A stretch of DNA of 64,000 nucleotides. Source: Pachyseris speciosa. Lineage: Eukaryota > Cnidaria > Anthozoa > Scleractinia > Pachyseridae. The position numbers and the translations under genes are program-made. Positions 24,601 through 35,725 of the stretch are shown in pieces. The notes under the pieces were generated by a model. It saw nothing but the letters and a program-made list of their open reading frames with translations. It was not told where the DNA came from and searched no databases. The stretch covers positions 107,501-171,500 of the forward strand of contig JAEMWC010001111.1 of NCBI GenBank assembly GCA_016490735.1, read 5' to 3'. The stretch's first letter is position 1, and the number at the start of each line of letters is the position of its first letter.

Positions 24601-25460
24601 TCCTGAAACATTGTTTCAATTACAAAGAGGAGGGCCCTGCGATTGTGTTTGATTGATGATGTGAAGCAGAAGAGGCAGAAGCATTAAGCCAGTCACAAAC
24701 ATTTTTCAGCTCATTATTAACTACGGTTTCCAGGGATTTCAAGTCCTTGTCAGCATATATTGTAATAGTTTAGTGACTTTTTATTTATATATTTATTTAT
24801 TTAATTTTTTTTAATTCCTTATATATAAATGACTGATCCGCCTAGACTAGCCAGTGATATTTGCGGATCAGTCACGTTTGTAAATGTGTTGTTGAAATCT
24901 TAATTAAAGATCATAAAGAGGACTAGCACCATTGGCACTGGCAATGGAACTATCATAGAACTGGGCCTCATTAAAAAATATAACTACTGCAAATTGGAAT
25001 TTATTTACATTATGTTTTTCATAAAAGAAACAAAACGTTCCCTTTCCAGTGATAAAGAAGAACGAGCAAAGTCTAATCCGAGCTCTAGCTACATCATTTA
25101 CTGATCAGTCTCCCTCGAAGCCGTTTTTTTGGGCTGTCACGCAACCGGGAGAGCGTTGCGTGACAGCCCAAAAAAAACGGCTGCGAGGGAGACTATGTAC
25201 TGATGGGCCTTGAATGCAAATAATTTACAGAAGTGGCAGTAGCTGAGCACAAACTTACCAGCAACATTCTTGGTTGTCTTCGCGAGGTTTGGTTCGTTTT
25301 TTGGCGGATTTCCATCTGCGACGTTTTCCAGAGCATTTAGTCTTCTCTTGTGCTCGTTCAGCTCCAATTCGACTCTCAAAAATCCAGCGCAGTACAACAC
25401 GATCGATAAAACAGAAATAACGGAAGCGAAAGAAGGTAAACTCCGCTTCTGAGCTGTCAT
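18064..25460 (-). CDS. CniFL gene 3: type II membrane collagen/3xIg/fibrinogen-domain protein (one frameshift)
   Basis: Exons 25460-25259, 21358-20688, 20119-19574 and 18686-18064, with consensus GT/AG borders and phase-1 junctions. Same domain order as genes 2 and 4: tail, anchor, stalk, RKRR site, collagen, Ig1, Ig2-Ig3, FReD. Exon 2 carries 26 nt more than genes 2 and 4. It also lacks one C in a C-run near 21043 (three instead of four), which shifts the frame inside the collagen repeat. The two frames together read normally on either side, and exons 1, 3 and 4 are intact. A possible start 27 nt upstream (25487) would add nine residues; the MTAQK start is preferred because it is shared. Confidence 0.85.
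18687..19573 (-). other. Intron 3 of CniFL gene 3
   Basis: 887 bp. Open frames here on both strands lack conserved counterparts in the sister introns. Nothing else recognised. Confidence 0.6.
19574..20119 (-). CDS. Gene 3 exon 3: Ig2 and Ig3
   Basis: 546 nt, fully open. Ig2: LPTCHVTGYP, LVTWSKS, DNYLCTGTN. Ig3: LNCSATGDPQPVISWKRQ, AGNYICVAKS. Acceptor TAG, donor GTAATT, phase 1 at both ends. Confidence 0.9.
20688..21358 (-). CDS. Gene 3 exon 2: cleavage site, collagen repeat and Ig1, frameshifted
   Basis: Starts EPHIFKLQRKRRNAEAV, so the RKRR site is kept. The collagen part is Gly-X-Y up to GIIGPVG. There a missing C (near 21043) moves the frame, and the correct reading resumes as MGLTGLPGAKGKPGE and Ig1 (FQCSVTG, VVWSK, GVYQCSA). 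Confidence 0.85.
24198..24295. mobile_element. Foldback repeat of about 98 bp
   Basis: Arms 'tttcatcagcggttccaaac' and its inverse ending 'gtttggaacccctgatgaaa' differ at one base over about 24 bp, with a loop of about 50 bp. Confidence 0.7.
25107..25192. mobile_element. Palindromic MITE sharing termini with the 12.5-kb helicase transposon
   Basis: Two arms of about 40 bp: 'agtctccctcgaagccg', 'gggctgtcacgcaac', then the inverted 'gttgcgtgacagccc' and 'cggctgcgagggagact'. These words are the outer 40 bp of the terminal repeats at 42877 and 55371. It is flanked by TACTGAT on both sides (about 25099 and 25195). The element is essentially two ends joined. Confidence 0.8.
25259..25460 (-). CDS. 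Gene 3 exon 1: membrane anchor and stalk
   Basis: 202 nt, intact. MTAQKRSLPS, hydrophobic SVISVLSIVLYCAGFL, stalk ELELNEHKRRLNALEN, donor GTAAGT at phase 1. Confidence 0.88.
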
Positions 25461-25700
25461 TTTGCATTGAACGATTTTCAATAACACGGAGTCCTCGAGG
25501 CAGGGATTATTTCTTGTGATTCAGCTAGTTATGCGATACTGTGATCACGAGACTGGTAGCTTGCCACGCTTATTTTTCATGAATCATGGCTTTCTAAGCA
25601 CGGTAAATGGCAAAGTTCAGGTTTGTTTTGGCACAGTTTGATATCGTGCGGTTTTACTCAGACTAGTTATAAATAGTTTGATAGCATTAGGTAGGTGATT
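25461..25700 (-). promoter_or_regulatory. Shared 5' flank of CniFL gene 3
   Basis: Contains 'gatactgtgatcacgagact' and the following 'atttgatagcattaggtag'-like words found upstream of genes 1, 2 and 4. Confidence 0.45.
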
Positions 25701-26335
25701 TAAAGAAAGACCGAGGAACGGAATTTTAGAAGTTTTGGCCGCGCGAAAAAATAGGACGAGTGCAAAAAAATGTAAGAGGGGGGAGGGGGAGAGGAGGGAA
25801 TGCTCTGGCCCCATTTTTCATGCGAGCAAAACATCGCAAAATTCCCTTTGCTCGGTCTATCTTTGCTAGGAAACACACGGAAACGCTTGCTACGCAGGCT
25901 AAAATAGGACTGACAGCTTTATGATTTGCTGTGGTAGTGCTAAAGTGGGCAATGTTTTGAGAATCGTGTTTCGCAAAGGGACAAAAAACGAATGCGAGAA
26001 AAGTAGATGCAAGCTAAGGAACATAGATGCGTTCATTGGGAATTTGTAAGCCCCCGAAATGGTGCTTTTACTTCGTTTTGTCGTCTAAGAGTCTGAAAGG
26101 ACTGGATTCCATGAGGACAAATCTCGAATAACGAAGAAGGAACAATGCCATTTTTTCTTGGTGCCTTTAATACATTCTAGTCTCCTGTTGCAGAGATGCA
26201 ATTAACTGTGCTTGCCATGTACAATGTTATTTGTATAACCTCAACAAAACCCTTTGTTACAGTGCCATGTTTAATTACAATAAATTATAAATTTCGTTAT
26301 AATTTCAAACTGAACATACAGAAAGCAAAAATATA

Positions 26336-26426
26336 TCACATTCTTCTGTTTTTTTGTTCTGTTTTTTTTTTGTTGTTGTTGTTGTTGTTTTTTGTTTGTT
26401 TGTTTGTTTGTTTGTTTGTTTTTTTT
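26336..26426. repeat. T-rich (GTT)n(GTTT)n tract
   Basis: Poly-T, GTT and GTTT repeats in the interval between the coiled-coil and CniFL genes of unit 3. Related but shorter tracts occur at 58770 and 59820. Confidence 0.85.
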
Positions 26427-26694
26427 AACTCGATAACTTTCTAATATTAACATTCTATTTTTGGATAACACAAGGGAAACTAACAGCATGGTAAAATCTC
26501 TCTCGAAATCATTCACAAGTGATCTTGTCTGACATCCAAGGTACGTACAGCCAATGACGCATCCTGAGCGTACCAAGTTTACAAGCGATGCTTCTGTCAT
26601 AGATTTCAGGCTCACCCATACATGTGTGCATGAGCTGCACAACGTACCCTCAAATTCACTGCATTCTGCAGTTATTTCCAATGTCCTCGGCATA

Positions 26695-29600
26695 CTAATC
26701 ATAAATAAATTTTCTTAGATTTTCCACGTCCAAACGGAGCTGTTGCACGCCATTTATCTTGGCTTTGATGGCATCAACGTCATCTGATGATTCATTTTCG
26801 TATTCGTCGACTGAGGGTGCTGAAAAAACACAACAAAAGAAAAGTAACATTTTTCGTCTTCTTCTACCGAGGATGCTGAAAAACGAAACAAAAGGGAGGT
26901 AACACGTCGAGGGAACTAGTTTTTATTTTTCTTTTCTTTCAAGTAATTTCAAGGCTGCAGCCACATTCAAGGAGTTTTAAAGACATTAGTCCAGACGCTT
27001 GGAGGATTCCACGCAGCACTAATATTCATGATAGTGCACATTCCATCAAAAAGCAAGGCCCAAGACTTGGTAGACGGCTATGCATAAGAGCGTAACGAAA
27101 TTAATTATTAAGTTTCCTTTTCAATCCCTCCGAATTTCCTGATTTCTGAAAAGTTATCCTTGTATTATTCCTCGCGGACAGGCCTTTCCACGGATTTTTT
27201 TGTTTTTGTTTTTTTAATTTTTTCAACTTTTGGTTTTTGACCAGGTAGCGAAACTCTATCGTCACTGCTGGAAATAGCACCTCAAAATTAGTAAAACGGC
27301 CAAGTTTGCGGGTCATATATTGTAAAATAACGATAATATGGTCCTACAAAGTCGGGAAATTCTACAGGCGTTTGATTGCTGGGGCACAATTCCCCACCCC
27401 TCTCCAGCATACTAACAAACGTCTAAAATTTCCCGACTTTGCGAAGCTATTAATAACTTTAAGATTTTAAAAAGATAGGACTCCCAAACTTAGGTAGTTT
27501 GCTAGTTTTTAGGTGCAGCTCTTTCTAGCAGTGTCGAAACATTTTCGTTACATGGCCTGTACGAAAAGTTGAAAAAAAAAAACGGTGGAAATGCGTGGCA
27601 AGTGTTATAAAACCGCCATGAGACTATGTGATATGAGTGGTATATAAATACATTACCATTACCGCCTATTTGCGAATCAGTTAGTTAAAAGTGGTCACAC
27701 TTTATCTGTAAAGTCGACCGAATAACGTGCAAGCACCACAGAAACTGAACTCACATCTGAGACTAAGCAGAACAGACATGTCGGGATCTTTGCCTTCCTT
27801 TCTTTCGCGACAAACTTGAACCACGGCTTTAAGCTCAGACGTGCAGTCTGACAGCTGCGATTACAAACAAACACAGAGTTATGATGTACTTAACCCCGAA
27901 AGTCCCCATAACAGGAAGCGTATTGTCGTCACTGTTCTCTACATGATTTTCACCCCACTGGCAGTTGGACATTGCTTAAACATTTACGCGATTTAACCTC
28001 TCCAGTGGAAAATACTAAAAATTGTTATGAGCCTCCCTAAAAAAAATTAATCATGAAAACGTACGGGTAAAAATACGAAATTTCGCTAAAGTACACTGAA
28101 GGAAGCACGCAAACGCACTCTGAACCAAGGAATAAAGAAGTCCACAATGCTGTTAGTGAAACATTTTGAATCAGTCCGTCAACTCCAAAGCACAACAAAA
28201 TAACAGTGGATTTGTTAGGGAAGATGCTGCTTGTATTAGGTAATTCTCACCTCTTTCCACAGCTTTCTATGCGCTTCTAATTTCTCTTTTGACCAGAGCT
28301 TTTTTAGCTGTTGGGAAAACGAAAATAGAATTAGCTAGAAATTGAGTACTTATTACTCTTTCTAACATTATTTACAATACCAGATCTAAATCTAAGTTCA
28401 GACTATCCTTACTTGAGTCATCTGCCGCTGTTTAAAGTACGGGCTGTAAAATTTTCGGCATGACACATTAAACTGGAACATTACAACGAATGCATGAAAT
28501 CATAACCGACCGCGTGTGTTACACACCCCTTAAAAGTGCAGAGAAAACCCGAGTATTATTTCACCCCATTCTTGTTTCTGAACAACGCAGAGGAAGCTCA
28601 GATGACCTGCAGTTTCCGACATTGCCCATAAACTAAGAAAAAGACGCCAAATGTAGGAAAATCGCGCCGCAAAATGGTATAACTGCAGCAAAAATGGCAA
28701 TTGGCGTGCAATACCGTAAATCAGCAATGACAAACACGCTACTTAGCAGATGTACGGAGCTTTCAGGGGGAAAATGCAGAGTAGCTAGAGCATTAACGCG
28801 CCATGTTAGTGACGCCGTGAAGCGAAGCTGCATAGGAGAGGGGATTTGCCCCTCCTGCAGGAGGGGGGATTGGGGGATACCCCCCAGGAAATTTTGAAAT
28901 CTGTATGCTCTGAGATGCAATCTGGTGAGTTTCAGACCCAAAAAGCTACTTTTAGTTCACTGTACACTTTATTAGCTGTTTCAAATACGATGTGGAGAAA
29001 GCAAACAAGTCGTCAAATAGCAGGAACAAATGTCAGTTTTCCGCGGGAAAACGCAAATAGTTTCCGCGGCTGGTTTCCAGTCCACGTTAATCTGTGATGC
29101 TGGCACGCGAACAGTCAGAAAGAACAAAATGTTTTATCTTTAACTTAAATCCATAGGTACATTACTGCTATTTTAATTTGGGCTGAAATTTTGATCCCTT
29201 CATCTTCTACATCAACTCATACTTTGGAATACCAAAAGTACCCGGCGCTAACGTTCGATGTAACTGGTGACTTGCATCGGGCACCGGCTGCTTTTGAGAA
29301 CACTGAGCTTTTCCAAAATACGCAAAAGAAAATGATTGAAACAGTTTTCCATTGCTGCAGTTCACTAGCAATCCACATCTTCCAACATGTCCATTACCTG
29401 TTCGCAACTGCATTGAAGATTCAAGTTCTCTTCCAATAAATCTTGGTTATGGGCGGTAATCTGAGATGGTTAAAGAAATATGCCCCCTTAATATTTTATA
29501 AAGGAAAACCTGAGAGTAAAATTTAAAAAAAGTCATGTATGTGTAAAGGCGCTGAATGATGCGCTACATGCATAAAAGACCATCGCCGTTGCCCCAGACA

Positions 29601-29937
29601 GATCAAGGCACTGAGCTCAAATTAAACCTCATTCACAGAACTGTTTTCACGTGTGGGTCGAAAGTAATTCCCGTTTGCTTTGGTTTTGCTTCACTTCCCT
29701 CTCACTTCCCTGTCCAATAATTAGCCAAACTCGCACCACTTTCTCAGGCGCTGGCTGCATGTAATTGCTTCTGATTGGTTCATTGCGCTGTTTGCGTCCT
29801 CTGTGATTGGATATATTTTATTGGCCCATATGTTATTGTTATTGGCCAAGCTGGTTCGGTCAAGATGACGGAATATTGGCCAAATTCTTTTTTTGCGTGT
29901 TTATAGACCGAGACGAAGTCAAGGTCCATAAATACGC

Positions 29938-29968
<31 letters not shown>

Positions 29969-31588
29969 GAGGCCAATATCCTGCCATCTTGACCGAACAA
30001 GCTTGGTCAATAAAGAATTTTTTATATGACTCAAAGGACGCTTTTAAAAGACAGTAAAACGCGGTACGAACAGGCTATCCCGAGCACAGGCGACAGATCG
30101 ACGAACAACAAAGTTAAGTTGCACACCAAAAGAGAAACTTCAAAGTGTCCTAGACTTTGATAAAATTAAATAAATTCCAGTAATATGTACTATCTAAGGC
30201 CAAAAAACAACTTGTGCTCTAAATCGCCCAGATGGTCTTCCAACGAATAAGAATTTGAGGAATACCTCTTTCCACCCTCCCCCGAAAAATCTCTTAGAAT
30301 CGATATTCACCTGAAATATAATACCATGGATAGCCTTATTAACGCCCAGGGTGTTCATTAAATCATCAGGTGCGTTTATTAGTGGGTGGGCTATTGAATC
30401 GTTTTTCGTGAAATTAGAGATTCAAATATGATGATAAAATTGATATTATATGAGGGCAATTTCGACTGATCTTCCCCCAGTACCTCCTCTTGTGCAAGTC
30501 TTTCCGCCAATCTGTTTTGTTCTTTATTTGTTTGGTGGTGCAGAGCTTTCATCTTTTTGCGCTTGTTCTCCAACACCTGAGAAGAAATAAAAATTTCACC
30601 AACAGATCGACTCCTCAGCTTCACAAATTTCACTAATTTTCCAAAATTGACGCCCAACAATTAGATGAGCTTGAGGAAGATGCCTGAGAAGCAAATGAAG
30701 TCCGGAACCTGCCACTGGGTGCAGAAGGTAACCATGACAACCCTATCAGTGACATCCACCCAGGCACCACCACACTGCTAACCAATGGCAGCTAAATATA
30801 CTTAGCAAAGGGAGGGATGGGAGGGGAACAGAAACTTCACGAGCACGTGCAACGTAACGCAACACGAGCGAAATGAGATGACGTCACGAGAACTGTAAAC
30901 AACGGCCCCTGCAACGCCCCACGACAATCCCAGATAGTTAAAAGGGAAGATGCAGTTAATCTTTTGGCACCAACATGGCCGTCTTATCACGTGAGTGCAA
31001 TCAAAGAATTGTGAAATAGTAGAGCGAGGAGACACTCGAGCGCGAGCAAAAATTACTTTCCCTTAGTTTATATGTGTTTGTAATATTTCTTAACATTTCG
31101 GGCTTGGCCCTTCTTCAGTGGTAAAAAAAACTCCTCCATGCGCGTCGGGGGCAATTTCCGCGCGCGCTCGAGAGTTTCACTCGCTCTACTATCCCTTACA
31201 AAAATAAGGAATTACTCGTAGTCTAACAACACCTCCTGGGCTACCTGTCATCTCATTTCCAACAAGCTTGGGTGGGGGGGAGGGAACCTATTAAATAAAA
31301 GCGTTCGTGTGGAGACAATATTTAGTTAAGTCCAAGGCCTTGCAGTAGAGTCAGTGCGAGCGTACCCCTCCAGATACATTAATGAGTTGATTATTTGAAT
31401 TATGCGAACAAAAGATGCGGGGTCAATGTTCAAATAATCAACTCATTGTAGTAATCTAGGGGGGTACGCTTGACCTGACTCGACTGTAAGTGTTTTATTA
31501 TTCGATGACTTCAGCAATCAAGATATACACTTTGCACGTTTTCCTTCAGTGCCGTATTTTCAACGGTTAGTTTCCTCGCCTCATCATC
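26695..31588 (-). CDS. Unit 3 coiled-coil gene (best preserved copy)
   Basis: Six exons with compatible phases: 31588-31529 (DDEARKLTVENTALKENVQ; donor uncertain), 30576-30484 (VLENKRKKMKALHHQTNKEQ...RLAQEE), 29460-29398 (ITAHNQDLLEENLNLQCSCEQ), 28307-28251 (LKKLWSKEKLEAHRKLWKE), 27854-27755 (LSDCTSELKAVVQVCRERK...) and 26819-26695 (PSVDEYENESSDDVDAIKAK...). The product is charged and heptad-like, hence a coiled coil, with no signal or membrane segment seen. The first exon and start codon were not found. Compared with units 2 and 4 the last exon lacks 12 bp (TSES) and stops early (KFIYD). Function unrecognised. A CEP85-like centrosomal identity is only a guess from the C-terminal pattern. Confidence 0.6.
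28500..28960 (-). other. Conserved open block inside the coiled-coil gene intron
   Basis: Minus-strand frames around 28500-28790 have close counterparts at 61200-61470 in unit 4. One frame has a hydrophobic stretch (RYCTPIAIFAAVIPFCGAIF). The two copies stay open in more than one frame, so conservation may simply reflect recent duplication. Not called as an exon. Confidence 0.35.
29838..30014. mobile_element. Foldback MITE with central poly-A
   Basis: Arms 'ttggccaagctggttcggtc' and the inverted 'gaccgaacaagcttggtcaa' enclose a self-complementary stretch ('tttgcgtgtttatagaccga' / 'tccataaatacgcaaa') and a 25-base A run at 29939-29964. Confidence 0.8.
31013..31197. mobile_element. Foldback with 'agtagagcga...ctcgagcgcg' arms
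   Basis: Arms at 31014-31045 and 31165-31197 are inverted copies. The loop contains 'ttcgggcttggcccttcttc', a border word often seen with Penelope-like insertions. Non-coding. Confidence 0.5.
31343..31486. mobile_element. Foldback MITE with long matching arms
   Basis: Arms of about 60 bp ('cgagcgtacccctccagata' ... 'aatgagttgattatttgaa') are inverted copies around a short AT-rich loop. Confidence 0.8.
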
Positions 31589-32363
31589 CTGTGGAACGAA
31601 ATAAAATCGGACAGACGTTTAAGAGTGAGATGGCAACCTTAGAAAGATGTGGGGAAAATTGACAGAATTGTTTGTTCGAGCGGGCTTTTTCGTCTTTATA
31701 TTAACGTAAAGCGGAAGCAACAGAAAATACTTCTCACCTCCCCCTCCATCTTCTATCTGTAGCCGTTTTTCTCTTCCCACATTTGTAACACAGAAATCAC
31801 GCGTTCAGTTCGGAATAAATAGTTGATACACGTTGTTGTTATACAATTGGCCATGTTCTAAACGAGTAAGGGCCTGAGAACGAATCCAAACTTCGTTGAA
31901 AATCAATGGCATTGAGCTAAATCGATTCTCATATGAAAGGGTATCTCAAAATAAGTATTTTCAGCAAGTTTGACTATATTTGGTCGAAAAGTCGCTTGTT
32001 TACATGCATTTAGATCTTCAAAAAATCCCGTACAAATGTCTTTATTTCGGAAAGTGTGTCCCTCCAAACCATACAAATTCTCTAATTTTCACAATTTTCA
32101 AAAGCCTTTGTTTCAGCTCCAATTCAACTGAGCAGCGTCAAAGTTGGTAAGGTGACCATTTTTAAGATGCTTTTTCATGCAGTGTCAACAACTTTTGCCA
32201 ATCGATAAATTTTGAAAATCATTCCCAGGCCCTCACTCGTTTAGAACATGTCAATGAGTAGGCAGCTTTTCTCCTGTTTGTTTTTTATTACAGTGTCTGG
32301 TCTGTTGGCCTTTATCTCACGGTCTGTCTGTATTGGCATATCCCAAAAGATTGTGATGTTGTT

Positions 32364-32365
<2 letters not shown>

Positions 32366-32415
<50 letters not shown>

Positions 32416-32420
32416 CCATC

Positions 32421-32450
<30 letters not shown>
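32366..32450. repeat. (ATC)n/(ATTATC)n microsatellite
   Basis: About 17 ATC units followed by ATTATC units. Confidence 0.9.
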
Positions 32451-32453
<3 letters not shown>

Positions 32454-32460
32454 TGACGCC

Positions 32461-32552
32461 CAAAATTTTGCATAAGCATTGTTTTAAATGTCTCTCGGGA
32501 TGATTGTAAGTCCCAAGAGAAATTGAAAACAATGCTTATGCAAATTTTTTTG
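32461..32552. mobile_element. Foldback MITE, about 92 bp
   Basis: The arm 'ttttgcataagcattgtttt' and its inverse 'aaaacaatgcttatgcaaa' enclose 'ctctcggga...tcccaagag'. Confidence 0.8.
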
Positions 32553-33344
32553 GGGAAAACAAAGTGTATTATGGGAGATGTGGAAGTGGCGAATTGTCTT
32601 TGTTTCCATCAGATGAAGATGTGAGCCTACAAATTATGTTAACTAGTACATGTTCTCTTGAAGAAAAGATCTTAATCATTTAATCATAGTAGCATGGTAA
32701 AACAGCGGCCGAAATTCAGTTTAATTTTTACAATATTGAGATAGAAATACTGTGTTTTACATTTTATAAAGATCTATCTGGAATAATACCATGAGATAAC
32801 TCAGATAAATACTTTGAACGTCGGTATTAATCCTTATAAATCCCTTGGGCATACGGCCCTCAGGGATGTATATGGATTAATACCTCCGTTCTCGGTGTTT
32901 ATCTCTTTAAATCATCACATGCATTAGGCAAACATTGTCGACCTCGGCGAGAGTCTGTCAGTTATTTCTCAGCGATCACCACATAGCCCCATATAACTTG
33001 CTCAGTTACAAAGAGACCTATGCATCTTTTGAGCCCAGCTGGCGTAAAGCTAAATAAGACAAAGCACACTAAACAGTGTGATGTTTAGTCAAATGGGATA
33101 ATGCAATATTTGACAGAAATCTTTATTGAGGATTTACACTAGAAACTCACTTAAAGAGTCGGCCAAATACCTACAATCGTGGACAAAAATCTTGGGACAA
33201 ATTTGCACTTGTGGCTCTTTACCCACGCGCCAAACAAATATTCGCGCGAGATTCAAATTGCACGTCGCCGGCCCCTCCACATACTCCAAATGAAATGTTG
33301 AAAACGTGTACCCGCATTTTTTCCTGACCATCAACATCGTATTG

Positions 33345-33480
33345 GGTGGGGGAGGGGGGGGGGTACCTGTAACAGACTTTGAAAATATAGCACTGATTTT
33401 GGGATTAATGGTCAAATAATCATGGTGAAATAATCATGCATGACTGTCCCAAGGAATTTTGCCCATGATTGTCTAAATTT
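33345..33480. repeat. Dispersed repeat, copy 1 (second copy at 35596-35725)
   Basis: Starts at a G-run followed by 'cctgtaacaga' and continues 'aatatagcactg', 'taatggtc', 'gcatgactgtcc', 'ggaattttg' and 'ccatgattgt'. The second copy has the same order. The pair brackets the TA-flanked MITE and the HUH-like remnant. Confidence 0.75.
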
Positions 33481-33901
33481 AACTCTTGTGGGAACAGTGC
33501 GATTGAGATTTTGTCAAGGCGCTATATGTCTTTGGAAGGTTTGTGTGCAGTGTTAGACTGTTTCTAAAACAACTATCAAAGAGATTTTTATCTATTCCTC
33601 TGTTTCTGGTAACACTGAAATAAGTGTTCATTTACAATGCTACGAACTAAACCTGGGGACAACCATGATTTATTTAATGGGCCAATCACAGGTCACGTTC
33701 ACAACAAAGGATCTGGCGGACTTACCAATCAAAAAGGATTGTATTTCTTTTTCAAAATTTCAAAGTGTTTAGTTCGGTGTACAATAAGGAGCGTCATCCA
33801 TTCAACGCAATAAAGTAATATAGGAAGGCTTGTATAGAATTCCGCTTTTATAGCAGTCACACTCACAGACGAATGAGAAAGGCAGCGTATCGTTTACATT
33901 A

Positions 33902-34872
33902 GGGACTTTAAGGATCGACAACGGGAACGGCAACGGGGACGTGAGACTGTGAGGGAAAACCCAAATGTCGCATTACGCATGTCTGGCGCGAAATATTTTG
34001 ATGTTCTGCTCCGGGCCCCGACGTGAGAAAGCTTAGTTTGGCGTTGCGGGAAAACGTGAGTAGCATTTCACATATTTTAGCTCTATTTTTGCCCCCAAAT
34101 TGATAATTTTAATGGATTTATACATTAAGATACCAAGGAATAGAATCATTGAGTTGTTGCCTTATTTTCTTCCCCAAACTATAAGCTTAAACAATTTCAT
34201 CAGTCGGCTGTTTCAAAACAAAAAGCTAGCGCCGATGCCTCAGAAATTAGAAATGATTTGCGAGTCTCACACTGTTTATCGATAGTTCTCTCTAACATTA
34301 CTTTTTCGCATTCGAAATAAGACATACTAGAGCTGTTAATTTGCACTAAACGTGGCCGACAAAAATAGCTAGTCTATGTTGATCAAAATTAACGTCCGAA
34401 ACTCTCTATCTAGTCATATCGTAGTTTTCAGTTGAAATTCCTAGATGTAAAGATATGGAAATTGACATGCATACTGGCATGCTGCGTTTCTCGCAAATCC
34501 CGGCCCTCGATGCAGAACATTCCAATTGATTTCATGTTAACCTAGTCGCTGCTTCGCTACTTCGCTACTTCTAGGTAATGTATAGGTGACTAATTTTATT
34601 TTATTTTATTTCCGAAATCTAATCTCCGATAAACATTTGTCGTTCTCCAGCGCTGATTTGTTGACGTATTCAGTTTGTACAACAGTAAAAAATCCACATC
34701 GGTCATATCATCATTAAAATGGCTGAACGCGAAGGAATATTTCGAGAGAAGTTGGCGTCTTCGGCGGCTGCTTAACTGCTTCCAATTTCACCCCACAACC
34801 GCGTCCTGTCCCCAGGATTTTCGCGGTTTTTCCGTCGCCGTTGCCGTTCCCGTCGTCAATGCTTAAAGTCCC
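33902..34872. mobile_element. TA-flanked DNA element with GGGACTTTAAG termini
   Basis: Terminal inverted repeats of about 40 bp: left 'gggactttaagg' plus 'cgggaacggcaacgggga', right 'ccgttgccgttcccgtcgtc' plus 'cttaaagtccc'. Flanking TTA and TAA are consistent with a TA or TWA target. The interior has no recognisable transposase. PIF/Harbinger-like or mariner-like is inference. Confidence 0.75.
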
Positions 34873-34998
34873 TAAAAAAAAAATTATAACGTACAGTCGT
34901 GCAGATACGTTAAAAATTCCTTCAGAGAGAGCTTTGCTCAAGCTGTGATCTTGAGAAGCGTGGACGTTTTACGGAATTGATATTTTGCACTGGGTAGT

Positions 34999-35585
34999 AT
35001 GGTAAGCATCGAGGCTTATGCAAATCCAGATGAAAGCGGCGATGATGTCGACAGGTATCATTTCCACATGGCTGTGAAACTGCAGAAGAGAGGTCGTTGC
35101 AAGTAAAGAGGTAGTTGAGCTACAAATTCGGCGTTCAGGTGCGGCATTTCAGCGATCACCATAGAGCTATTACAGTGTATAAGTACGTACCAAAACAAGA
35201 CACTGAGGCACTGCACTCTTCTGGGCACCCAGGCTTGACTACTGCACCTAAAACAAAAGCTGCTATCGCAAGCAAGCCGAGAAGAGAAACAGTACAGGGG
35301 ATCGTTATGGGAAAAAAGCGAAAACAAAGAGAAGAGCGTTTGACGGTTTACGACGTCTGTAAAATCATCCAGGCGAGGTCCACCACGACCAGACTACAGT
35401 TGGTTTCATTGGCTATAGCTCAAGAACGGGGGGGGGGGGGGGGGGGGGGCGGGAAGTAGTCTTTAGCACAGTTTATTGCTAATCGTGGTCATAAATCCGT
35501 CGATGAAGCACTAGCGTTGGTAAAAGAATTTTCTGCTGCTGAATCGCTGCTAGAGCGCTCCAAACAAAACGAGTACAACTTTTAC
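34999..35585 (+). pseudogene. Decayed HUH-type Rep-like endonuclease fragment
   Basis: Plus-strand pieces in several frames form one ancestral protein. The first is IEAYANPDESGDDVDRYHFHMAVKLQKRG, with an H-F-H pair like motif 2 of HUH nucleases. The next is FGVQVRHFSDHH then VYKYVPKQDTEALHS, like motif 3 (Tyr...Lys). A basic tail follows (GKKRKQREERLTVYDVCKI). After a poly-G tract at 35429-35450 comes LAQFIANRGHKSVDEALALVK. Stops and frame changes separate the pieces, and no helicase domain is left. A relation to Rep-type replicases or rolling-circle transposons is inferred from the motif pattern only. Confidence 0.5.
35429..35450. repeat. Poly-G tract
   Basis: About 21 consecutive Gs inside the HUH-like remnant. 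Together with the G-runs near 33350 and 35601 it is likely to be difficult to sequence. Confidence 0.9.
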
Positions 35586-35725
35586 TTTTACTTTTTGGGT
35601 GGGGGAGGGGGGACCTGTAACAGAATTAAGAATATAGCACTGCTTTTGGGAGTAATGGTCGAATAATCGATGATTACCACTTTTGCATGACTGTCCTATG
35701 GAATTTTGTCCATGATTGTAGGAAT

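Larger units (their letters stand above)
21359..25258 (-). other. Intron 1 of CniFL gene 3
   Basis: 3.9 kb, largely unrelated to intron 1 of genes 2 and 4. It holds an (AGCT)n tract at 24107-24124, a foldback at 24198-24295 and the palindromic MITE at 25107-25192. No exon recognised. Confidence 0.6.
31589..33898. other. Intergenic region between unit 3 and unit 4
   Basis: No gene recognised. Contains a (CAT)n microsatellite (about 32366-32450), a foldback MITE (32461-32552) and a poly-G tract near 33350. Confidence 0.6.
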
